Origin: Candidatus Nomurabacteria bacterium | GTDB taxonomy: Bacteria > Patescibacteriota > Minisyncoccia > Phycocordibacterales > SBAW01 | Reading direction: 5' to 3' | NCBI GenBank assembly: GCA_943348815.1 | Contig: CALQYT010000007.1 | Coordinates: forward strand, 1-33,610 | Length of the DNA: 33,610 nucleotides | In this document: one piece after another, positions 7,626 to 15,322 of the stretch | How positions within the stretch are numbered: position 1 is the first letter of the stretch | How the letters are laid out: every line of letters starts with the position of its first letter | Notes under the pieces: model-generated | Database searches by the model: none | Seen by the model: the letters and a program-made list of their open reading frames with translations, nothing else | Told to the model about the DNA's origin: nothing | Translations under genes and position numbers: made by a program

Positions 7626-8918
7626 ATGGCAGATAAGGTAGTTACACGTTTTGCCCCTAGTCCTACCGGCAACCTTAACCTTGGGGGGGTACGGGCGGGT
7701 ATATTTGCGTGGTTGTTTGCTCGTCATAACAAAGGGAAATTTATTGTCCGCATTGAAGATACCGACAAAGAACGCTCTAAAAAAGAGTTTGAAGAAAATA
7801 TTTTTGAATCACTACAATGGCTTGGCGTCGATATCGATCAAAAGTACCGGCAAAGCGAGCATGCGGGTCGTCATGAAGAACTTCTGCGCAAATTAATTGC
7901 AGAAGACAAGGCGTATATATCGAAAGAAAAACCGAAAGAAGAGGGTGGCCGCACTGAGGTAATCCGCTTCCATAATCCAAATAAAGTGGTTACCTTTTTT
8001 GATGCCGTACACGGACAAATATCTTTTGACACCACGGACCTTAAAGATTTTATTATCGCGAAAAGCTTTACCGAACCTCTCTTTCACTTTGCGCTCGTGG
8101 TAGACGACTGGGATGAGGGAGTGACCCATGTAGTGCGCGGTGAGGATCACGTATCCAACACCCCGCGGCAAATCTTGATTCAAGAAGCGTTGGGCGCGCC
8201 GCGACCGGAATATGCTCATTTACCACTTATTACCGGCGCTGATCGCACCAAACTTTCTAAACGTAAAGGTGCCATGGCTATTACCGAGTACCGAGCACTT
8301 GGTTATATTTCCGAAGCTATTTTGAACTTTGATACCATGCTAGGTTGGCATCCTTCAGACGAGCAAGAAATTTTTTCTAAAGAAGAACTTATAGCTGCTT
8401 TTACGCTCGACCGCGTACAAAAAAGTCCTGCGGTACTCGATGAGACTAAATTGCTCTGGTTTAACCACGAGCACCTCAAACGACTCTCTGACAATGAGTA
8501 TGCTAAGCGATTGGAGCAAGAGATTGATCCGCGATTGATTCCGCTCCTTAAAGAACGCGCAAAAACGCTTGTTGAGGCGCGCGAGATGCTCACGACAGAG
8601 TTTGGGTTTATGCAGGGTGCGTCGCCCAGCGTTGAACTGCTCACTCAAGACGGAAAGATTACGGCTGAGGTTGCGTCAAATCACTTGAAAGCTATTGCAG
8701 ACATGTTCGAGCACATACCTGATGAAGGATTCAGTGCCGCACAAATTAAAGACATACTCTGGCCCTACGCTACCGCCCAGGGGAGGGGAGACGTGCTGTG
8801 GCCTCTACGTACCGCACTCTCTGGCGCCACAAAATCGCCCGACCCATTCATCATCGCGGGACTTTTGGGCAAAGCGGAGTGCCTCGCCCGCATTGCCGCC
8901 GCAGTCGAAAAATTATAA
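7626..8918 (+). CDS. gltX: Glutamyl-tRNA synthetase (class I)
   Basis: GltX charges tRNA-Glu (and, in bacteria using the amidotransferase route, tRNA-Gln). The catalytic core begins RFAPSPTGNLNLGGVRAGIF and includes FVIRIEDTD-like FIVRIEDTDKERS, HVVRGEDHVSNTPRQ and the second signature KLSKRKGA. The HIGH-type motif normally reads H-[IV]-G-G in this family, but here reads NLGG, with Asn18 in place of the first His. Length is 430 residues, shorter than the usual 465-490, mostly through a reduced anticodon-binding region. The mRNA appears leaderless. Confidence 0.94.
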   Translation: MADKVVTRFAPSPTGNLNLGGVRAGIFAWLFARHNKGKFIVRIEDTDKERSKKEFEENIFESLQWLGVDIDQKYRQSEHAGRHEELLRKLIAEDKAYISKEKPKEEGGRTEVIRFHNPNKVVTFFDAVHGQISFDTTDLKDFIIAKSFTEPLFHFALVVDDWDEGVTHVVRGEDHVSNTPRQILIQEALGAPRPEYAHLPLITGADRTKLSKRKGAMAITEYRALGYISEAILNFDTMLGWHPSDEQEIFSKEELIAAFTLDRVQKSPAVLDETKLLWFNHEHLKRLSDNEYAKRLEQEIDPRLIPLLKERAKTLVEAREMLTTEFGFMQGASPSVELLTQDGKITAEVASNHLKAIADMFEHIPDEGFSAAQIKDILWPYATAQGRGDVLWPLRTALSGATKSPDPFIIAGLLGKAECLARIAAAVEKL

Positions 8919-8921
8919 AAT
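8916..8921 (+). promoter_or_regulatory. Possible -10 box of the M23 peptidase gene
   Basis: TAAAAT overlaps the gltX stop codon and ends seven bases before the ATG at 8929. The overlapping TATAAA (8914-8919) is an alternative. Confidence 0.45.
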
Positions 8922-8928
8922 AGAGTCA

Positions 8929-10206
8929 ATGTTGGCTCGTTTTAGCGGTGCATCGGTGCTCATCGTAGCTTTGTTGCTGCCCGCTTTTGTACTTGCGGAT
9001 GCCACCAGCACCCAACTGCAGATAGACTCGACCAACGCCCAAATCGAAAAGCTTAAGGATGAAATAGCCCAACTCCAGGGGCAACTAAACACAACCACCA
9101 CTCAAAAAAAGACGCTCCAAACCGCTATTAAAGAGCTCGACCTCCAAATCCAAAAGCTGCAAAAAACTATTACCCTCACCACCACCCAGATAGGTCAAAA
9201 AGATCGCGATATAAGTAAACTCTCTACCACTATCTCTACAACTTCAAACGAAATTTCTAAAGTGGAAGAAAGCGTCGGCAGCACCTTGCGCAACTTGCGC
9301 GAGTTGGACGAAGAGCCGCTCACCAACTCATTGCTCGCAAGCGGCTCGTTGTCGGATTTTTTTGATCAGTCGGTAACCCTCGGCAGCGTGCGCGGCGAAT
9401 TACAAAATAAAATCGAAGAGCTGAGCGCCCTGCGCGCCGATCTTGAGTCAAACAAAAGCTCGGCCGAAAGCAGGCGCCGCGAGTTAGCCGCGCTCAAGAA
9501 CAACCTCAGCACCCAAAAACAGGGTGTTGCCGCAGCAAAGGGCGCACAAACTCAACTCTTGGTGCAAACCAGCAATCAAGAAAGTAATTATCAAAAACTG
9601 ATTGCGCAAAAACAAATCGAAGAAGCAAAATTTGAACAAGAGCTGCTTGCTTTTGAGCGCCAGCTTGGCCTGCATGTCGACACCTCAGCTTTGCCGAGCG
9701 TCGCCCCGGGCGAACTTGCCTGGCCGCTCGACTCTGTCCGCATTACCCAATACTTTGGCAATACCGATTTTGCTACCAAGAATCCTCAAATTTATAGCGG
9801 TAAGGGTCACACCGGCCTCGACCTGGCGGCCTCGACCGGTACCCGTATCCTGGCGGCGCGCGGCGGAGTAGTGCTTGGCACCGGCAACACCGACCTTACC
9901 TGCCCCAACGCTTCGTTTGGTAAATGGGTGTTTGTTAAACATGACGACGGACTTTCAACCCTTTATGCGCACCTTTCAGTTATCAACGTCTCGGCGGGGC
10001 AGCCCGTCGACCAGGGCGAGGTGGTGGGCTACTCGGGCTCAACCGGTTACGCCACCGGCCCGCATCTGCACTTTGGCGTATACGCCTCGAGCGGCTCCGA
10101 GATAGCGTCGTTTAAGAGTTCGAGCTGCAAAGGCAAAACTTACACTATGCCGGTGGGGGACCCAAGCGCCTATTTAAATCCACTTTCATACCTGCCGACG
10201 CGCTAA
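8929..10206 (+). CDS. Murein hydrolase activator/endopeptidase, EnvC-like with M23 domain
   Basis: The 425-residue product starts with a signal peptide (about residues 1-22, ending VLADA). A long coiled coil of Gln/Lys/Leu heptads follows to about residue 245, and a C-terminal LytM/M23 domain closes the protein. The zinc-site residues of M23 are visible in GHTGLDLA (His, Asp) and in GPHLHFGVY (HxH). The family cleaves peptidoglycan cross-links or activates amidases at the septum. I chose the ATG at 8929 because an upstream in-frame start would read back through gltX and because the signal peptide then begins at residue 1. Confidence 0.9.
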   Translation: MLARFSGASVLIVALLLPAFVLADATSTQLQIDSTNAQIEKLKDEIAQLQGQLNTTTTQKKTLQTAIKELDLQIQKLQKTITLTTTQIGQKDRDISKLSTTISTTSNEISKVEESVGSTLRNLRELDEEPLTNSLLASGSLSDFFDQSVTLGSVRGELQNKIEELSALRADLESNKSSAESRRRELAALKNNLSTQKQGVAAAKGAQTQLLVQTSNQESNYQKLIAQKQIEEAKFEQELLAFERQLGLHVDTSALPSVAPGELAWPLDSVRITQYFGNTDFATKNPQIYSGKGHTGLDLAASTGTRILAARGGVVLGTGNTDLTCPNASFGKWVFVKHDDGLSTLYAHLSVINVSAGQPVDQGEVVGYSGSTGYATGPHLHFGVYASSGSEIASFKSSSCKGKTYTMPVGDPSAYLNPLSYLPTR

Positions 10207-10213
10207 GGGCGGG

Positions 10214-10219
10214 TATACT
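10214..10219 (+). promoter_or_regulatory. -10 box before the DUF378 gene
   Basis: TATACT ends six bases before an in-frame GTG at 10226 and 45 bases before the ATG at 10265. The spacing to the GTG matches the leaderless pattern elsewhere in the window. Confidence 0.55.
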
Positions 10220-10264
10220 AGAGGTGTGGCCTGGTCGAGCCGCATCATTTCTCTACCTCTTCTT

Positions 10265-10489
10265 ATGAAAATTCTACACATCATCGCGTTTATCCTGGTC
10301 GTCGTAGGTGGTCTTAACTGGGGTCTTACGGGCCTCAGCATGTTGATCTACAACACCATGGATTGGAACATCGTGCATATGGTACTCAGCTCGTCGATGC
10401 AGCTCGAAGCAGTCGTCTACGTCCTTGTAGGCCTCTCGGCAATCTGGCTCGTCGTTACGCACAAAGGCGAGTGCAAAGTCTGCATGTAA
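10265..10489 (+). CDS. DUF378 family small membrane protein
   Basis: The 74-residue product has two hydrophobic segments with IAFILVVVGGLNWGLTGL and VYVLVGLSAIWLVV. These are the hallmark of DUF378, a family of small inner-membrane proteins of unknown function. It ends with a Cys pair (ECKVC). The ATG at 10265 gives the family-typical start MKILHIIAF, but no Shine-Dalgarno precedes it. The in-frame GTG at 10226 has leaderless spacing from TATACT and would add 13 residues (MAWSSRIISLPLL). Either start is possible. Confidence 0.8.
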   Translation: MKILHIIAFILVVVGGLNWGLTGLSMLIYNTMDWNIVHMVLSSSMQLEAVVYVLVGLSAIWLVVTHKGECKVCM

Positions 10490-10514
10490 TTCCTAAAAAA
10501 TTTGGGCGTTGTGG

Positions 10515-10520
10515 TACACT
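10515..10520 (+). promoter_or_regulatory. -10 box of the ABC exporter operon
   Basis: TACACT preceded by TGG ends nine bases before the GTG at 10530 and partly overlaps the left arm of a perfect inverted repeat. Confidence 0.5.
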
Positions 10521-10543
10521 GCGTGAGTTGTGACTCACGCAGT
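10518..10543. repeat. Perfect 11-bp inverted repeat around the ABC ATPase start codon
   Basis: ACTGCGTGAGT (10518-10528) and ACTCACGCAGT (10533-10543) are exact reverse complements separated by TGTG. The GTG start codon (10530-10532) lies within that loop and the left arm overlaps the -10 box. The position suits an operator that would block both transcription start and translation start. Confidence 0.75.
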
Positions 10544-11306
10544 TTCTGTTTCTAACCTCTATAAAACGTACGACCCACCCAAGGGGCAGGGGAGCCCGGT
10601 CGAAGCTTTACGCGGGGTTACTCTTGCCGTTGAAGAAGGCGACTTTTTTGCGCTATTAGGGCCTAATGGCGCGGGCAAAACCACGCTCATTGGCATACTC
10701 ACGGGTTTGGTTACCAAAACCTCCGGCGAAGCTAAGATTTTTAATCATCCTGTTGATACCGATGCCTCGCGCGCTAAAACCTACATTGGATTGGTACCGC
10801 AAGAGTTTAATTTTAATATTTTCGAAAAAGTTGAAGATATTATCGTGACCCAAGCGGGCTACTATGGCACCCCGCGGGCCGAGGCACTGAAGGCCGCTGA
10901 GCCTATTCTTAAAGATTTGGGGTTGTGGGATAAGCGGTATACCCCAAGTCAGCAACTCTCCGGTGGTATGAAGCGCCGCCTCATGATTGCTCGTGCGCTC
11001 ATACACGGTCCTAAACTTTTGATACTCGACGAGCCGACCGCGGGCGTGGATGTGGAGATGCGTCGTTCGATGTGGACCTTTTTACGCAAAATAAATAAAG
11101 AGGGGACGACGATCATCCTCACGACGCACTATTTGGAGGAGGCCGAGCAGCTGTGCCGCAACGTGGCCATCATTAACAAAGGGAGCATTTTGGTTAACCA
11201 ATCTATGCAAAGTTTGCTTGCCGACCACGGCGAGGAAAAGCTCGAGCAAGTGTATCTCGACTTGATTGGTGCCGGAAAAGAGACCGAAAACGAACAAACA
11301 CTATGA
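10530..11306 (+). CDS. ABC transporter ATP-binding protein (ABC-2 exporter type)
   Basis: This 258-residue ATPase energises the membrane protein encoded next. It has Walker A GPNGAGKTT, a Q-loop VPQEFNF, the signature LSGGMKRRL, Walker B LLILDEPTAGVD and the switch His in TTHYLEE. The sequence resembles the YadG/DrrA group, which drives export of drugs, lipids or polysaccharide. The start is a GTG lying in the loop of an 11-bp inverted repeat; no other start fits the family N terminus (VSVSNLYKTYD). The stop overlaps the permease start by ATGA. Confidence 0.93.
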   Translation: MTHAVSVSNLYKTYDPPKGQGSPVEALRGVTLAVEEGDFFALLGPNGAGKTTLIGILTGLVTKTSGEAKIFNHPVDTDASRAKTYIGLVPQEFNFNIFEKVEDIIVTQAGYYGTPRAEALKAAEPILKDLGLWDKRYTPSQQLSGGMKRRLMIARALIHGPKLLILDEPTAGVDVEMRRSMWTFLRKINKEGTTIILTTHYLEEAEQLCRNVAIINKGSILVNQSMQSLLADHGEEKLEQVYLDLIGAGKETENEQTL

Positions 11307-12076
11307 CCCCACAAAAACAATGGACGGCCTTTTATACCATGTTGCGCAACGACTTTGTGCGCATTGTACGTATTTGGTCGCAAACGCTTTTGCCGCCAGT
11401 AGTTACAACCACGCTGTACTTTGTGGTCTTTGGTACGTTTATTGGCTCGCAACTCAAGCCCATACACGGGCTTACATACATTCAGTTTATTGTCCCCGGG
11501 CTCATTATGATGTCGGTTATTACGAGCTCATATATGAACACCGTCTCAACCTTCTACTTTGCTAAGTGGACAAAAACGCTCGACGAGATTTTAGTTTCGC
11601 CGATGCCCGAGTGGTTAGTGATAGTGGGGTTTGTCAGCGGGGGAGTCATGCGCGGACTTATGGTCGGCGTGTTGGTAGGGGTGGTGGGGCTCTTCTTTAC
11701 CCATCTCGCGATACAAAACATTGCAGTACTTATTTTGACACTCGTGCTTACGTCGACACTCTTTTCGCTCGGCGGTTTAATTAACGGCGCGTTTGCTAAA
11801 GGCTTTGATGGGATGTCGATAGTGCCGACCTTTGTACTCACGCCGCTGACGTATTTAGGCGGCATTTTTTATTCGATCCAACAGTTCCCCCCATTTTGGC
11901 AGACGGTATCGCTCTTTAACCCGATACTCTATATGATCAACGCCTTTCGATGGGCATTCTTTGGCGTCTCCGATATCAATATCGGTATCTGCCTTAGTGT
12001 ACTCATCGGCTTTGTCGTCCTCTTCCTACTAGTTCTCCTCTGGCTCTTCCGCCGCGGCATCGGCGTGCGGTTGTAA
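11303..12076 (+). CDS. ABC-2 type transporter permease
   Basis: The 257-residue protein has about six membrane spans and the ABC-2 core, including KTLDEILVSPMPEWLVI (the coupling region) and LTYLGGIFYSIQQFPPFWQ before the last spans. It pairs with the upstream ATPase, with overlapping ATGA, as in YadGH/DrrAB exporters. The substrate cannot be deduced from sequence. The stop is separated by a single base from the convergent transglutaminase-like gene, with no recognisable terminator between them. Confidence 0.92.
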   Translation: MTPQKQWTAFYTMLRNDFVRIVRIWSQTLLPPVVTTTLYFVVFGTFIGSQLKPIHGLTYIQFIVPGLIMMSVITSSYMNTVSTFYFAKWTKTLDEILVSPMPEWLVIVGFVSGGVMRGLMVGVLVGVVGLFFTHLAIQNIAVLILTLVLTSTLFSLGGLINGAFAKGFDGMSIVPTFVLTPLTYLGGIFYSIQQFPPFWQTVSLFNPILYMINAFRWAFFGVSDINIGICLSVLIGFVVLFLLVLLWLFRRGIGVRL

Positions 12077-12077
12077 C

Positions 12078-12749
12078 TTAAAAAAGTTTTTTGCCGGAGC
12101 GCGACCACTCATCGCTTTGCATTAGATTTATTTCTATCTTCGTTGCCGGACGCAAAGTTCGGATAGCCGAGATTGGGGCAATGGGGGAGTGAGGTGAAGA
12201 ATCTAAGGGGTCGGCCAGCCAGTCTATAGAGTCGGCCGTCAGCCAGAGCTCTAATTTAAATTTCCGCAAATCAAACGGCTTAGAATACGCGCACAAAGTT
12301 TTTTGTCCTCTGCGCTTCCCGTCTTTTTTATTCCACAAAAAATATTCGTGCGCATAACTCATCGCGAGTTCGCGCGGCGATTTATAAATCGGGTCGCGCC
12401 AACGCAGTACCGGATGGTTGGTCTTACTCAACGCGCCCCACAAGCCGCGCTCTTTAAAGACCGCGAGCACGTGGTCTTCGTCGTTGCTCGTGGTTTGGAA
12501 GTCTATCAGGAGCGGCGGGCGGCCATGATAGGCGAGTAAGGCGGCTCCTAACACGGCACCTTCCATACAATGAGCCTTTTTGAGGCTCAAAACCCCTCTT
12601 GGGCTCAGCATGCCTTCCCCACCTGTTACAAAATGTTGGGGGAGGGCTTCTAAATAATCTTGAATCTTTTTTGGGGTGGAAAGTTTTTTAAACACCCGGC
12701 GCTCCGCGGGGGAGAGTAGGGCGTCGATTTGTTTGGCATAGCGAGTCAT
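12078..12749 (-). CDS. Transglutaminase-like (papain-fold) protein
   Basis: The 223-residue protein contains KKAHCMEGA (Cys61) and NDEDHVLAVF (His93). These match the Cys and His of the transglutaminase/protease-like fold, where the Cys sits at the N terminus of a helix and the His begins a strand. The third residue of the triad is not obvious. The C-terminal part (from about residue 150) is strand-rich and unassigned. The start at 12749 is chosen over the ATG at 12767 because TACAAT ends eight bases upstream of it, matching the window's leaderless pattern. The substrate is unknown; protease, amidase or inactive roles are all possible. Confidence 0.75.
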   Translation of the reverse strand: MTRYAKQIDALLSPAERRVFKKLSTPKKIQDYLEALPQHFVTGGEGMLSPRGVLSLKKAHCMEGAVLGAALLAYHGRPPLLIDFQTTSNDEDHVLAVFKERGLWGALSKTNHPVLRWRDPIYKSPRELAMSYAHEYFLWNKKDGKRRGQKTLCAYSKPFDLRKFKLELWLTADSIDWLADPLDSSPHSPIAPISAIRTLRPATKIEINLMQSDEWSRSGKKLF

Positions 12750-12757
12750 AGGTACGT

Positions 12758-12763
12758 ATTGTA
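12758..12763 (-). promoter_or_regulatory. -10 box of the transglutaminase-like gene
   Basis: On the minus strand TACAAT preceded by TGG ends eight bases before the ATG at 12749. Confidence 0.6.
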
Positions 12764-12839
12764 CCAAAGGCCAAAGTATCTAACGTCGCACAATATATCT
12801 TTTACGCGGGTAGCTTATGCGACATATATAGGTGCCGTA

Positions 12840-13550
12840 TTAGCGCTTCGCACTTAATCCGAGCTTCTCTTGGGTTCTCTTCCCCTCTAATACCTGCAGC
12901 GGGTTCCGCAGCGAACAAAATTCTTTAAACGTATTCCATTCCATCAAATACTGCCCCGCCGGCAAAGGTCGCTTTTTTGCCTTGGCGAGCGCGTCTAGCC
13001 GAGTTTGCGATATAGACTCGTTCATTTGCAGAAATACGACCGGGTAGTCGAGGTAGGTCTGCATTCCGGCATATTTGGTAAGCTTTATGTTTAAACATCC
13101 GCTCAAGTTGCGTGGCGAGGCCGGATAAAATACATCGACACAAAACCCCTTACCTGAATCATATACAAAAAAATCTGCCCTTGTCCGGTGGTCGTCGGTA
13201 AAGAAATATTCACGGTGTACAAACTCTTTTTTAAAACGCTGAACCAGATACTCGTAAACAACCTGTTCGGTCGCATGGGCACGCTTATTTATCTTTAAAG
13301 AACGTTCAGAGCTATGCTTGCCCGTTCTAAAATCGTGATTATTATCTCCAAGGTTAAGCTTTTTGCGTAGTTCTACGAGCCCACCAAAACTTCGTTCGAT
13401 AGAACGCGAGGACGGCAAAAAACGGTACCCGTCGACTTCGGTCGCGGTAGGATAATGTCCATATTCTTTATAAAATTCCAAAAGCCCGACCTTGAGCTCG
13501 GGCAAGGACCAGGGAACCTGCTTGCCCATTTTTTGAGTCCGGAGTCCCAT
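12840..13550 (-). CDS. Protein with homing-endonuclease-associated repeat and possible nuclease domain
   Basis: Residues 13-67 (WSLPELKVGLLEFYKEYGHY, then LPSSRSIERSFGGLVELRK) match the helical DNA-binding repeat found beside HNH and LAGLIDADG homing endonucleases. The C-terminal half lacks HNH or LAGLIDADG motifs. Instead it has RADFFVYDSGKGFCVDVFYP (about 124-142), a pattern resembling the core strands of PD-(D/E)xK nucleases with Asp126 and Asp139 as candidate metal ligands, but no clear ExK lysine. Function as a nuclease is inference. The 236-residue gene has a TATACT box six bases before its ATG. Confidence 0.7.
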   Translation of the reverse strand: MGLRTQKMGKQVPWSLPELKVGLLEFYKEYGHYPTATEVDGYRFLPSSRSIERSFGGLVELRKKLNLGDNNHDFRTGKHSSERSLKINKRAHATEQVVYEYLVQRFKKEFVHREYFFTDDHRTRADFFVYDSGKGFCVDVFYPASPRNLSGCLNIKLTKYAGMQTYLDYPVVFLQMNESISQTRLDALAKAKKRPLPAGQYLMEWNTFKEFCSLRNPLQVLEGKRTQEKLGLSAKR

Positions 13551-13556
13551 AACAAA

Positions 13557-13562
13557 AGTATA
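13557..13562 (-). promoter_or_regulatory. -10 box of the 12840-13550 gene, leaderless spacing
   Basis: On the minus strand TATACT ends six bases before the ATG at 13550. Confidence 0.65.
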
Positions 13563-13658
13563 ACCTATGTGTCGCTTAAGCTACTCTATTTTCTCCCCAC
13601 TCCTAAAAAATCTCGCCAAAACGGGGGAGCCACTTCCCTCTTTTCCTAGCTTTAAAAA

Positions 13659-14732
13659 TTAGACCTCAAATGTGTTACCGCAGGTTAAACATTTGTAACT
13701 ATTTTTACTAAAATAGAATGCAGTGGTATTTAATCTGACTAATTGATTTTTTTCTGCGCCGCAACTAGGACAAAAATTTACATTTACAGTAGCCACATTG
13801 GTGAAAAAATTGTTGGCTCCACTGCTAGTAAAAGTACTACCGGCCCCAGACACTGTTGTCCAATTTGTTCCCGCAACAGAGGCAGGATTAACAAGATAAG
13901 TACCCCCAGTAACTGTTTTTGGCACCACCCACATAGTAGATGAATCTGATACTGAAACCAAGTTTGATGAAGATTCTAGCAACCCCTCTTCGGTAGAAGT
14001 TTTTTTAAGAATTTGTGGTCTTTTTGAGACGGTTAGTTTCTTTTTTTCTCCAATCGCCTCGAGAAAATCGCCAATATAAGGATAGATTTTTATCTTTTCA
14101 GAATGGTCCTTATCCCACTCTATCTGTAAAGATTTACGAAGACTTCCATCTTCTGTTACAAAGTCAGTATCTTTCGTTATAAAAACGTATTCTACATCGT
14201 CAGGCTGCGAGAGTAATATTTCCCAGTTTATAGCATCTCCAATCGAGCCGTTAGTTTTTGGTGGATACTTGCCTTGCGATAAGCGTATTTCAACTGCACG
14301 GAGTATATCGTCGTCACAGGCTATGGGATTTCCGGCCAATTTAAATAAATCCTCCATTAATCTTTTAACTTCACCGCTTTTTTTATCAAATGAAGCCATC
14401 TCTTTTTTCACCAGCGCATCAAAAGAACTTTCAATTTTTTTAGCTCGTTCAACCAACGCTTTTTCATGAACAGATTGTTTATCTGTTGGTTTTTCGAATA
14501 AAGCAAAGGCAACCTTTTTTTCTGAAATCTTCTTTCTATTACTTTTTATCTGAACATCTTCTTCTCGGTAATATTCGTCAATTACCTGTTCTGTAGTAAC
14601 AAGCGTATAGGGCTTAGTACCTTCTTTGCCAGGTTTTTTTAATATTTTTTTTAAGATTTTTAAGTCACCCAGATCTGGTTTTGTTGTACGAATAAAACGC
14701 TGGTATTCGTTTGCGTCAATAAAAATCTTCAT
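13659..14732 (-). CDS. PIN-domain protein with C-terminal zinc ribbon
   Basis: The 357-residue protein begins MKIFIDANEYQRF, with the first acidic residue of a PIN nuclease (Asp6). Later acidic positions are IACDDDILRAVEIR (Asp139-142), IGDAINWEILL (Asp166) and FITKDTDF (Asp188, Asp190). This is the large PIN-like layout (DUF4935 type) of Mg-dependent RNases. A low-complexity Ser/Thr/Gly/Asn linker (about 255-318) leads to CPSCG and CLTCG (321-351), a zinc ribbon. The gene is visibly richer in A+T than its neighbours, suggesting transfer. No antitoxin-sized partner is clear. Confidence 0.8.
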   Translation of the reverse strand: MKIFIDANEYQRFIRTTKPDLGDLKILKKILKKPGKEGTKPYTLVTTEQVIDEYYREEDVQIKSNRKKISEKKVAFALFEKPTDKQSVHEKALVERAKKIESSFDALVKKEMASFDKKSGEVKRLMEDLFKLAGNPIACDDDILRAVEIRLSQGKYPPKTNGSIGDAINWEILLSQPDDVEYVFITKDTDFVTEDGSLRKSLQIEWDKDHSEKIKIYPYIGDFLEAIGEKKKLTVSKRPQILKKTSTEEGLLESSSNLVSVSDSSTMWVVPKTVTGGTYLVNPASVAGTNWTTVSGAGSTFTSSGANNFFTNVATVNVNFCPSCGAEKNQLVRLNTTAFYFSKNSYKCLTCGNTFEV

Positions 14733-14798
14733 AAGATATTACTAGTCTACACCTTTTAGATCCTCCAAAAAAACAGGGAACTGACTCCCCCACCAAAC

Positions 14799-14826
14799 AA
14801 AAAAGCCGCCGGGGAGGGCGGGCTTT
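14799..14826 (-). terminator. Terminator of the 14828-15136 gene
   Basis: On the minus strand AAAGCCCGCC and GGCGGCTTT form a stem with one bulge around CTCCCC, followed by TTTTTTG. It begins directly after the stop codon. Confidence 0.75.
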
Positions 14827-14827
14827 A

Positions 14828-15136
14828 TCAGCTAATTTGCCGTGGCGGCGAGGTGCGGATGATTGCGGCAGCCGCCAGAACGGCTTGATGAACTTCCAAG
14901 GGCCAGAAGCCGTCTTCAGGCTTTTTAGCAGCTGCGGCACGCAGAACCGCTTGGATGGCCTGAGCTTCTTCGCCGGTGATCGTCCTGTCCTGAGCGATGC
15001 TCGACGAGCCCAAGCCAGGTTCAGGCAAAGTTGCCATACGCCGGGCGTAGTCATAGTAATCCTTGTAATCCTTGAATTCCGGGCTCGGGTTGGCGAGCCC
15101 TTGGATTGTCGCGAGCGCAGAGATTCCGTGGCGCAT
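14828..15136 (-). CDS. Small hypothetical protein
   Basis: The 102-residue product is soluble and contains a Tyr-rich stretch (FKDYKDYYDYARR) and an Ala-rich helical half (EEAQAIQAVLRAAAAKKPED). I do not recognise a family. The ATG at 15136 is preceded at nine bases by AAGGGG; a longer frame starting at 15178 lacks such a signal. It has its own terminator and stands at the downstream end of the minus-strand block up to 18543. A different reading of the same DNA (14716-15054, minus) gives a Trp/Arg/Lys-rich, unlikely protein. Confidence 0.6.
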   Translation of the reverse strand: MRHGISALATIQGLANPSPEFKDYKDYYDYARRMATLPEPGLGSSSIAQDRTITGEEAQAIQAVLRAAAAKKPEDGFWPLEVHQAVLAAAAIIRTSPPRQIS

Positions 15137-15237
15137 CGGTGTGTTACCCCTTGTTAGGCCAGGACACTTCCCCAGCATCTGATACCGACCACAAAATACC
15201 TTTAAAAACTGCTTTGGTCAATAGAAGCCACTAACAC

Positions 15238-15269
15238 AAAACCGTCCCACCTTTCGGCGGAGCGGTTTT
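15238..15269. terminator. Hairpin with flanking T-run
   Basis: AAAACCG (15238-15244) and CGGTTTT (15263-15269) bracket a GC-rich core; GGTTTTAT follows on the plus strand. It lies downstream of the lysozyme-like gene on the minus strand and may act with the tandem hairpins at 15283-15321. Confidence 0.5.
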
Positions 15270-15282
15270 GGTTTTATATTAT

Positions 15283-15321
15283 GCCGACGTTTCAGTCGGC
15301 ACCCCGACTAAAGCGTCGGGG
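15283..15321. terminator. Tandem hairpin pair of the CCCGAC-N6-GTCGGG type
   Basis: Two hairpins follow each other: GCCGAC-N6-GTCGGC (15283-15300) and CCCCGAC-N6-GTCGGGG (15302-15321). They begin just after the stop of the lysozyme-like gene on the minus strand. The same design occurs at 20651-20688. Confidence 0.7.
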
Positions 15322-15322
15322 T

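Noticed and set aside
8695-8928. Upstream extension of the M23 peptidase frame
   Set aside because: It reads through the end of gltX in another frame and would bury the signal peptide; the ATG at 8929 starts directly at the signal peptide.
12780-12830. GTCGCA/TGCGAC arms in the gap between two minus-strand genes
   Set aside because: The loop is about 27 bases and the arms are only six; likely chance in an AT-rich spacer, with no U-run.
14716-15054. Minus-strand frame of 112 residues overlapping the PIN gene start
   Set aside because: Trp/Arg/Lys-rich composition, no SD, and it conflicts with the 14828-15136 frame that has SD and terminator.
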